In this document: positions 1 through 5,740 of the stretch, piece after piece
Position numbering within the stretch: the first letter of the stretch is position 1
Layout of the letters: each line of letters opens with the position of its first letter
Origin: CAZUFB01 sp048173955
Lineage (GTDB): Bacteria; Actinomycetota; Coriobacteriia; Coriobacteriales; UMGS124
Length of the DNA stretch: 12,319 nt
Assembly: GCA_048173955.1 (NCBI GenBank)
Contig: DBEYOB010000139.1
Coordinates: 1-12,319 of the forward strand
Direction of reading: 5' to 3'
Notes under the pieces: model-generated
The model's input: only the letters and a program-made list of their open reading frames with translations
Told to the model about the DNA's origin: nothing
Databases searched by the model: none
Made by a program: the position numbers and the translations under genes

Positions 1-2
1 CC

Positions 3-1109
3 CTGGGGGTCGGCGCGCTCGCCGGGCTCGCCGGCGCGGGGGCGCTCGGCATGGCCGCCGGGCGCGCGGCATCCGCCGACGAGCCCCCCGAGGGGGCGGG
101 CCCCGTCGAGCTCGATGCCACCGTAGCGGTCGGAGGGGCGACGTTCGGCTATCCGTCTGCCTGCTGGGGCCCGTCGTCCAATCTTCCCGAAGGGGCTGCT
201 GCAAAGTTCGACATTGTCGAGCAGGCCTCCGGCCAGACCGTCGGAAGCGCCGTCTTCACGGTGGGCAGCCCTGCCGAGGCCGTGTCGGGAGGGGCCTGGT
301 ATGCGCAGAACGTGTTCGACGGGCTGATGGCGTCGGAGATGTCCGCTGGCCCCGGAGGCAACGTCGCCCTCTATGGGTTCGAGCGTTTCGACCGGGACGG
401 CGTCGAGATGGGCCGTGCTCTTCGCTCGTGCGCCACTTCGGAAAACGACGGTGACAGGCGGCCCATGCTCGGTTGGCTGTATATGACGCTCGCACATGAC
501 TGGAGCTTGATCTATCTTGAAGTTTCGGTTTGTCCGGAATCGTTCGATGCCGTTGCGACGCAGACGGAGGCGGTGTGGAACAGTGCCGTCTGGCCTGCGG
601 CGATACCCGAGGATCAAGCGGAGGGGCACCTTGAGGATTTCAGGTCGTTTGCGCTGGAGCGGGCCGCCCTGCGCAACCGGCTCCATCCCTACTGCAACCC
701 CTATTGGGAAGTCTCGGATGTAGCGGGGATTTTTGGTTCGCTGGGCGATCCAGGCCACGCGGGGTATCTGATGCCGCGCATGTGGAGCTACAAGTTTTCA
801 ACGCCGGATGGCATCGAGGAGAGTCGGGTCGAGCATATCGAAATCAACATGGGCTACGGAGCGCCTTCGATGTGGCTGTGGGCCATGCATCGAACGGATT
901 CCGACGGTACGGAGTATCTCCGCTCGACGGCGGAGGTCGAGGGCTATGGCGTGGTCGACATCGCCCATTACGACTACAACTCCTTCTTTGTCTGGTACGT
1001 CGCCTCGGACGGCACGCCGATCCTGCCCGAAGAAGCCCCTCATCCCAGCAAGTGGGTCGTGTTTTCCGGCTGGAACGGCGAGCCGTGGCAGCGCGTGGTC
1101 GGCGGGTAG
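3..1109 (+). CDS. Exported Trp-rich protein of unknown function (5'-partial)
   Basis: The reading frame is open from base 3, so the true start lies upstream of the window. The first visible residues (LGVGALAGLAGAGALG...) form the hydrophobic core of a signal peptide. They are followed by a small-residue cleavage site, ASA, before DEPPEG at about residue 26. The h-region resembles Tat-type leaders, but the diagnostic twin arginine would lie outside the window. The mature part, about 340 aa, has no membrane helix. It holds 14 Trp and many Tyr residues and four cysteines (in SACWG, RSCAT, VSVCP and HPYCN), which could form two disulfides. I recognise no family. The high aromatic content could suit a ligand- or glycan-binding surface protein, but that is speculation. 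An intrinsic terminator follows. The gene is convergent with the TorD gene and shows no functional link to it. Its base composition looks less GC-rich than the reductase genes. I am sure it is a real exported protein and unsure of its role. Confidence 0.8.
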   Translation: MGVGALAGLAGAGALGMAAGRAASADEPPEGAGPVELDATVAVGGATFGYPSACWGPSSNLPEGAAAKFDIVEQASGQTVGSAVFTVGSPAEAVSGGAWYAQNVFDGLMASEMSAGPGGNVALYGFERFDRDGVEMGRALRSCATSENDGDRRPMLGWLYMTLAHDWSLIYLEVSVCPESFDAVATQTEAVWNSAVWPAAIPEDQAEGHLEDFRSFALERAALRNRLHPYCNPYWEVSDVAGIFGSLGDPGHAGYLMPRMWSYKFSTPDGIEESRVEHIEINMGYGAPSMWLWAMHRTDSDGTEYLRSTAEVEGYGVVDIAHYDYNSFFVWYVASDGTPILPEEAPHPSKWVVFSGWNGEPWQRVVGG

Positions 1110-1246
1110 GGCTAAGCCTCTTCTACGACGAATCGCCACGCGCACCCGCAGCCGGGCAGAGTCTGCTCGGGATAGCAGCTGATGTGCGTGCATATCCTGC
1201 GACGCCGGCCCGAGCCTGCGTCGCAGGCTTTGAGCCATGCCTCCAT

Positions 1247-1275
1247 CCGGGCCTGCGCCGCTGGTCCGGGTTTTT
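1247..1275 (+). terminator. Intrinsic terminator of the exported-protein gene
   Basis: The arms CCGGGCC (1247-1253) and GGTCCGG (1263-1269) form a 7-bp stem with one G-U pair around a 9-base loop. A single G and a run of five T (1271-1275) follow on the plus strand. It lies 138 bases after the stop at 1109 and just beyond the 3' end of the convergent TorD gene. A second perfect inverted repeat, AGCCTGC/GCAGGCT (1213-1229) followed by TTT, sits just before it and may help. Confidence 0.7.
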
Positions 1276-1285
1276 ACGGCGCGGG

Positions 1286-1969
1286 CTACGCCGCCGACCC
1301 CAGCCGCTCCCGCTCGCTCTCGAGCAGGGCGCGCAGCGTCTGGGCGGCCCCGCGGTAGAACGGCGTTCCCGCTCGACGCTCGAGCTCGTCGCAGAACTGC
1401 GGCATCCAGGTCAGGGCATGGTCGATGACAAAGTCCCGGTATGCCCGGCATGCCTGGAGCGCCTCGTCGCCGTTCCCGGCGGCAGCATGTTCGAGCAGGG
1501 CGGCCATGAAGCCCAGCTCGATGGAGACGTGGTCCTCGGGGATGCGGCACGCATCGTCGACCGCAAAGCCCGCCTTCGCATAGGCGTGTACCGCCTGGTC
1601 GCGCGCCTCCTGCATCATGAGGTGCTTCGTGCTTGTATAGACCGATGCGTGGGGCGCGACCGGATGGGGTGACATGCCCAGCAGGCAGGAGGCGTGGTCG
1701 GCGGCCAGCTCGCGCCTCGCGCGCTCGAGCCCCTCCCCGTCGAGCCCGGCCAAATCGCGCGCGAATCCGTCGAGTTCGGTGTCGGTCTGCAGGTCGTTTG
1801 CCGTGGCGGCAAGCGATGCGAGGGCGTCTGCGCCGATCTCGTCGTCTGACAGGGCGCGGGCAAGAAAGGAGTAGAGGCTCGCCAGGGACCGCAGCTCGTC
1901 TGCGGGGTGCTGGACGGCGGCCATCTGCCCGCCGGTCGGGGTTGTTTGTTCGGTGGTGGTAGTGCTCAT
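1286..1969 (-). CDS. TorD/DmsD-family redox-enzyme maturation chaperone
   Basis: This 227-aa cytoplasmic chaperone is expected to bind the Tat leader of the molybdoenzyme encoded upstream and hold it for cofactor insertion and export. The family signature is clear: IPEDHVSIELGFM at about residues 143-155, matching the E-P-x-D-H and E-L-x-F-M core of TorD-like proteins. An APHASVY segment at about 105-111 is another typical feature. The protein is helical and has neither a signal peptide nor membrane helices. I chose the ATG at 1969 because AAGGAG stands 7 bases upstream; an in-frame ATG at 2023 would add 18 low-complexity Arg/Thr-rich residues and lacks such a site. The gene is on the same strand as the catalytic and iron-sulfur subunits but 442 bases beyond them, so it may have its own promoter. 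It could be called torD or dmsD, but the partner's substrate is unknown, so no symbol is given. Confidence 0.9.
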   Translation of the reverse strand: MSTTTTEQTTPTGGQMAAVQHPADELRSLASLYSFLARALSDDEIGADALASLAATANDLQTDTELDGFARDLAGLDGEGLERARRELAADHASCLLGMSPHPVAPHASVYTSTKHLMMQEARDQAVHAYAKAGFAVDDACRIPEDHVSIELGFMAALLEHAAAGNGDEALQACRAYRDFVIDHALTWMPQFCDELERRAGTPFYRGAAQTLRALLESERERLGSAA

Positions 1970-2054
1970 GGCTGGTCTCCTTGTCCTGGCCGTCGATGTT
2001 TGCCGGCGTGTCGTGTCAGCCAAACGGGCGGTTCGTGGCCAAAAACTTCGATCG

Positions 2055-2083
2055 GGTATCGTTGCGTTCTACAAATGTCACAA
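2055..2083 (-). promoter_or_regulatory. Weak candidate promoter for the TorD gene
   Basis: On the minus strand TTGTGA (2083-2078) is followed after 17 bases by GATACC (2060-2055). The -35 matches 4/6 and the -10 only 3/6 of the vegetative consensus. The spacing and the AT-richer setting suit a separate torD promoter with a leader of about 80 bases. The match alone is not strong evidence. Confidence 0.2.
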
Positions 2084-2121
2084 CCTGCTCTTTTAATGGA
2101 CGGAATTTCCCTGTCGGCCGC

Positions 2122-2165
2122 CATGGGGCCTATTCGGGCGATTTTTCGGCCGCTTTCGCCCCATG
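2122..2165. repeat. Inverted repeat with 8-bp arms in the torD leader region
   Basis: CATGGGGC (2122-2129) and GCCCCATG (2158-2165) are perfect inverted arms around 28 bases that include a run of five T. It lies about 150 bases upstream of the torD ATG. It could be a leader RNA structure or a protein-binding site, or it may have no role. Confidence 0.4.
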
Positions 2166-2289
2166 CCACTCTTCACGATCCCCGATTATGGCCAGACGGC
2201 GCCATCTTCCTTGACACGCCTGCCCGCGGGCGTCGGCCACCCACGGTCGATTGGCGTCTACGGGTGCCAACCTGCCCGCAGACGTCGCC

Positions 2290-2318
2290 TGCCCGCAGGC
2301 ATCAGCCACCTGCGGGCA
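2290..2318 (-). repeat. Perfect 10-bp hairpin 3' of the iron-sulfur subunit gene
   Basis: TGCCCGCAGG (2290-2299) and CCTGCGGGCA (2309-2318) are exact inverted arms with a 9-base loop. There is no T run on either strand, so it is not a classical intrinsic terminator. It could block exonucleases at the transcript end, help Rho-dependent ending, or reduce read-through into torD. Confidence 0.55.
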
Positions 2319-2365
2319 TCAACCGCCCGCAAGCAGCCGTTATCCGCAGGCGGCCGCAGCGGGCA

Positions 2366-2398
2366 GCGGCCCGCCCCGCACACGGCAGGACGGGCCGC
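2366..2398 (-). repeat. 8-bp GC hairpin just after the iron-sulfur subunit stop
   Basis: GCGGCCCG (2366-2373) and CGGGCCGC (2391-2398) are exact inverted arms around a 17-base loop, starting 13 bases past the stop codon on the minus strand. All eight pairs are G-C. No T tract follows. This is probably the stable 3' end of the reductase message. Confidence 0.5.
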
Positions 2399-2411
2399 CC
2401 GCCTTTCGACC

Positions 2412-2969
2412 CTACACCTCGATCGTCACGTGCGGGCGGTAGGCCACGAACGTGCAGGGCAGCGTGTCGCCCTCGAGCCGCGCGCCGTCCTTCTCGGCGG
2501 CAAGCGCCTCCATCTCCTCGATGGGGCCCCAGTGCAGCGCCTGGGTAGGGCAGGTCGCCACGCAGTGGGGCTGGCCGTCGGAGGTGCGCCCGCAGCCGAT
2601 GCAGGTGTCGCACTTGTCCATCTTGCCGTCGGTCGTGCGGTACTGGGGGATGCCGAAGGGGCACGCCCCGGCGCACGTCTGGCAGCCGATGCACGTCTCC
2701 TGGTTCACCACGACCGAGCCGTCCTCCTCGCGCTTGGTGATGGAGCCGGTGGGGCAGGCCTCCATGCAGGCGGGGTTCTCGCAGTGGCTGCACGCGGTGG
2801 ACACGAACGTGCGCGTCACGTTGGGGAAGGTCCCCTCGCAGGTCTCGACCACGGTGCGGCGGGCCCACATGGCGGCGTCGATGCCGTTCCACTGCTTGCA
2901 GGCGATTTCGCAGGCGTAGCACTTAATGCAGCGGCCTGCGTCGACGTAAAAGGCGTACTGGTTACTCAT
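2412..2969 (-). CDS. DmsB-like iron-sulfur electron-transfer subunit (four [4Fe-4S])
   Basis: This 185-aa protein should pass electrons to or from the molybdenum subunit encoded just upstream. Sixteen cysteines fall into the four-cluster pattern of the DmsB/PhsB/PsrB family: CIKCYACEIACK (C14-C24), CSHCENPACMEACP (C60-C72), CIGCQTCAGACP (C93-C103), then C120, C123, C136 and C140 in CDTC...CVATCP. C126 lies close to the last group and C44 and C173 lie outside the motifs. It has no signal peptide and would travel through the Tat pathway as a passenger of its partner, as is known for this family. The start at 2969 overlaps the end of the catalytic gene by 8 bases (GATGAGTAA), and GAGGAGGG stands just upstream, so the two are translationally coupled. 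No DmsC- or NrfD-type membrane anchor follows. The length is slightly under that of DmsB, which has about 205 residues. Confidence 0.95.
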   Translation of the reverse strand: MSNQYAFYVDAGRCIKCYACEIACKQWNGIDAAMWARRTVVETCEGTFPNVTRTFVSTACSHCENPACMEACPTGSITKREEDGSVVVNQETCIGCQTCAGACPFGIPQYRTTDGKMDKCDTCIGCGRTSDGQPHCVATCPTQALHWGPIEEMEALAAEKDGARLEGDTLPCTFVAYRPHVTIEV

Positions 2970-5442
2970 CGGTGCCCTCCTCGGCGTCGGCCGCGGTCAG
3001 GCCCGCGGGGATTTCGGACTCGTCGAGCTTGCTGATCTTCACGAGCGTCTGCTTGCCCATCGACGAGTGGAACGGGTCGAAGTTTGCGATCGTGCCGTCA
3101 TAGAGCTGGTTGACCTCGCTGCCGCCGTCGAAGCACCCGTAGCCGGGTTCGCCGAGCTCTTCGCAGCTCTGCCACCAGCCGCGCTTGCCCATGAGGACCT
3201 CGGGGGAGATGCCCTCGAAGTACTCGGCCACCATCTTGACCCAGCCGTGCGGGGACTCGATCTTCATCCAGTCGCCGTCGGCGATGCCGTACTTCTCGGC
3301 CGTGGCGGGGTTGATCTTGACCCAGGGCTTGCGGTTCTTCTCGCGCAGGTAGGGCAGGCCGCCGAAGTAGCTGTGCACGCTCAGGCGGTGCGCATGGACG
3401 TCGGAGAAGATGAGCGGGTACTCCTCGGCCAGCTCGGGCGTCTCGGCCAGGCCCTCGGGCGGGCCCACGTAGACGGGCATGAACTCGAGCGTGCCGTCGT
3501 CGCGGTTGTTGGGCATGCCGCCGATGATCTCGTTGTAGCACTGCACCTTGCCGTTGGGGAGCTTCTCGAACAGCTTGGCGTACTGCTGGTACTCGGGCTC
3601 GGTCGCCTGAGCGCCGTCGGTGCGCGGGACGAAGATGTAGCCCTTCTCGCGCAACTCCTCGAGCGTGAAGCCGGTGGGCTCGACCTGGGAGCGGAGCAGC
3701 TCGTCGAAGTCGCCGTTCCAGAAGTCCTCGCCCATGCCCATCTTGACGGCCAGGTCGCAGTAGAAGCGCCAGTCGGAGCGGCTCTCACCGAGCGGCTCGG
3801 CGATCTTCTGCTCGATGCCGATGAACGTGCCCTCGACCATGTTGCGCGAGCTGACCTGGCAGCTGTCCTCGTAGCGGGTGCAGGCGGGCAGCACGTAGTC
3901 GGCGTAGTCGCATGAGGGGCTCCAGGCGGTGTCCATGACGAAGAACAGGTCGAGCTTCTTCAGGGCTTCGGCGACCTGGGCGGGCTGGCGCGTCTGCGAC
4001 AGCGGGTTGGTGGCGTGGGCGAACACGGCCTTGAGCGGGAACGGGTCCTCGGAGAAGACGCTCATGATGCCGCGATAGGCGGCCGAGGTGGGCTCGAGGA
4101 AGAACTTCGAGGTCGCCCAGGTCTCGGGGTTCTGGTACCAGCGCGGCCATTCGGGCGCCACGAGCTTGGAGCGGCTGGCGGCGAAGCCCTGCTCCTCGTC
4201 CTCGGGGGTCATGGGCAGGCGGTCCGAGAGGGTGGGCGTCTTGTTGAGCTTGCTGCAGTCGAACATCTCGGGGGGCAGCACCAGGCCCGCGCCGCCGCCG
4301 CCGGGGATGTCGATGTTGCCGGTGATTGCCGCGATGAGGTTGATGCTCATGCAGGTGTAGTTACCATCGTTGGACTGGTCGCCGGCGGAGTTGCCGTACA
4401 TGATGCCCATGGGCTTGATGGTGCCCATCATGCGGGCGATCTTGTAGATCTGCTCCTCGGAGATGCCGGTGATGGGGGCGGCCCACTCGGGCGGGAACTG
4501 CTTGACGTGCTCGGCGAGCTTGTCGAAGCCGTTGCACCAGTTCTCGCAGAAGTCGTGGTCATAGAGGTCCTCGCCGATGATGACGTTCAGGATGGCGAGC
4601 GCCAGCGCGCCGTCGGTGCCGGGGCGCACGGGGACCCACTCGGTGGCGTAGCTGGCCAGCGGGTCGAGCATCGGGCGGATGTCGATGAACTGCAGCTCGC
4701 CATTGTCCATGGCGTTGAAGCGGCGCCAGGGGTTGGCGCGGTCGACCTCGTTGTTGACGTCGGCGTTCTCGCCGTTGACGCCCCAGTTCACGAGCAGCTT
4801 GGTCTTGTCGAGCTGGTAGGGGTAGGTCTGGGCGCTCGTGCCGATGGTGATCTCGCGGCTCGAGGTGATCTGCGTCTGGCAGATGGCCGAGTGCATGTAG
4901 TTGGGCGAGCCGTAGACGTTGAGGAAGCGGCGCCCCATCTGCATGACGAACTTGCACTCCTGCGGCGACCACAGGGCGAAGGCCTCGGGGCCGTACTGCT
5001 CCTTGATGTCGAGCAGGCGCGCGGCGATGTCGTCGAGCGCCTCGTCCCACGTGCAGCGCTCGAACTTGCCCTCGCCGCGCTCGCCGACGCGGCGCATGGG
5101 ATACTCGATGCGCTGGGGGTCGTAGAGCGCCTGCATGGCGGCGTTGCCCTTGGCGCACAGGCTGCGGCAGCCGTAGCCCCAGTTGTTGCCCGCCTCGGGG
5201 TTGCCCTCGACGCTGACCCAGCGGCCGTCCTTCACATAGCACAGCGTGGAGCAGAACACCTTGGCCGGGCCGCACATGTAGCACCAGGAGTGCTTGACCT
5301 CGGTCTCGCCGGCGGTGGCCTCCTCCGCCAAGGCCTGGTTCTCGGTGAGCCATGACGTCCCGCCGAGCGACCCGGCGGCGGCCAGCGCGCCGAGCGCCGC
5401 GCCGGTCTTGAGGAGCGAGCGCCTGCTGATCGTGCGTTCCAT
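2962..5442 (-). CDS. Tat-exported Mo-bisPGD oxidoreductase, catalytic subunit (DMSO reductase superfamily)
   Basis: This 826-aa enzyme is probably a terminal reductase outside the cytoplasmic membrane; its substrate is unknown. The N-terminus carries a Tat leader (SRRSLLKTG at 6-14, hydrophobic core to about 28, AxA-like cleavage near 37-39). A [4Fe-4S] region follows with six cysteines, C54, C57, C64, C68, C92 and C96, in a spacing unlike the usual Cx2Cx3Cx27C. The segment YGSPNYMHSAIC places C188 as the likely molybdenum ligand, as in the polysulfide/thiosulfate reductase branch. Standard family blocks follow (RPGTDGALALA near 273-283; TNPLSQTRQP; ADYVLPACT). A C-terminal dinucleotide-binding domain begins near 650 (HRLSVHSYFGG, then KINPATAEKYGIADGD). 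GGAGG lies 4 bases before the ATG. The iron-sulfur gene overlaps its end and a 12-TM LuxR gene is divergent. Candidate substrates are S- or N-oxides, sulfur oxyanions, or aromatic compounds such as those of gut Eggerthella dehydroxylases. The sequence does not decide. Confidence 0.95.
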   Translation of the reverse strand: MERTISRRSLLKTGAALGALAAAGSLGGTSWLTENQALAEEATAGETEVKHSWCYMCGPAKVFCSTLCYVKDGRWVSVEGNPEAGNNWGYGCRSLCAKGNAAMQALYDPQRIEYPMRRVGERGEGKFERCTWDEALDDIAARLLDIKEQYGPEAFALWSPQECKFVMQMGRRFLNVYGSPNYMHSAICQTQITSSREITIGTSAQTYPYQLDKTKLLVNWGVNGENADVNNEVDRANPWRRFNAMDNGELQFIDIRPMLDPLASYATEWVPVRPGTDGALALAILNVIIGEDLYDHDFCENWCNGFDKLAEHVKQFPPEWAAPITGISEEQIYKIARMMGTIKPMGIMYGNSAGDQSNDGNYTCMSINLIAAITGNIDIPGGGGAGLVLPPEMFDCSKLNKTPTLSDRLPMTPEDEEQGFAASRSKLVAPEWPRWYQNPETWATSKFFLEPTSAAYRGIMSVFSEDPFPLKAVFAHATNPLSQTRQPAQVAEALKKLDLFFVMDTAWSPSCDYADYVLPACTRYEDSCQVSSRNMVEGTFIGIEQKIAEPLGESRSDWRFYCDLAVKMGMGEDFWNGDFDELLRSQVEPTGFTLEELREKGYIFVPRTDGAQATEPEYQQYAKLFEKLPNGKVQCYNEIIGGMPNNRDDGTLEFMPVYVGPPEGLAETPELAEEYPLIFSDVHAHRLSVHSYFGGLPYLREKNRKPWVKINPATAEKYGIADGDWMKIESPHGWVKMVAEYFEGISPEVLMGKRGWWQSCEELGEPGYGCFDGGSEVNQLYDGTIANFDPFHSSMGKQTLVKISKLDESEIPAGLTAADAEEGTDE

Positions 5443-5740
5443 GGAACCTCCCTCTCGTGAGTTCTCGTTACCGAACGCCTCAACGGTACCGGCGGGAACG
5501 CATTCTGTAACGTCGAGTCTTTTTCTCGAGGCTGAAAGGCCATCTCAATAGTTTTTATTTCTGGTATCTGAGCAGGAGGTATGTTGCTGACTATGCGTTA
5601 ATTCAACCGTTTTGGGGCAAGCGACTGCACGGGGACTTTCACAACGAACGAATACGGCGGCGCATCGTATCGCCCGTGCCGTTAGAATGGAAAGGGGACG
5701 AAATCGCCGATATGATGCAGGTGCGTTGGGGGAGGATTCC
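5443..5740. promoter_or_regulatory. Divergent control region between reductase and LuxR-type regulator
   Basis: These 298 bases must hold the promoters of both divergent transcripts and probably the regulator's binding site. An AT-richer patch lies at about 5547-5610. A -10-like TAGAAT at 5683-5688 points toward the regulator but has no good -35 at 16-18 bases. I could not settle a -35/-10 pair for either direction. Inverted repeats near the reductase start are listed separately. Confidence 0.5.
5467..5490. promoter_or_regulatory. Candidate operator upstream of the reductase gene
   Basis: GTTACCG (5467-5473) and CGGTACC (5484-5490) are inverted arms with one mismatch and a 10-base spacer, 25-48 bases before the reductase ATG. 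The right arm is part of the 8-base palindrome CGGTACCG (5484-5491). CGTTAC (5466-5471) also has an exact inverted partner, GTAACG, at 5507-5512. The size and place suit a dimeric HTH protein, such as the neighbouring LuxR-type regulator, but binding is only inferred. Confidence 0.3.

Larger units (their letters stand above)
1970..2411. other. 442-base non-coding region between chaperone and reductase genes
   Basis: No convincing gene is seen; the open frames here are GC-rich shadows without ribosome binding sites. The half near the chaperone is AT-richer and holds a weak promoter candidate and a long-armed inverted repeat. The half near the iron-sulfur gene is a GC-rich tract with two strong hairpins and repeated CCTGCCCGC units. 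Two 23-base copies, at 2219-2241 and 2288-2310, match at 20 positions. It may serve as the 3' end of the reductase transcript plus the leader of torD. Confidence 0.6.

Noticed and set aside
1986..2110. FNR/CRP-type site upstream of torD
   Set aside because: TGTGA occurs on the minus strand but the opposite half-site is TAGAA rather than TCACA. No TTGAT-N4-ATCAA was found.
4015..5355. A 446-codon open frame on the plus strand inside the reductase gene
   Set aside because: Its Val/Leu/Gly/Ala/Asp-rich composition is the antisense shadow of a GC-rich gene. It has no recognisable domain.
5612..5740. Longer N-terminus for the LuxR-type regulator starting at ATG 5612
   Set aside because: The extra 43 residues are basic and polar with no good ribosome binding site. 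GTG 5741 has GGAGG at ideal spacing and precedes the first membrane helix closely.
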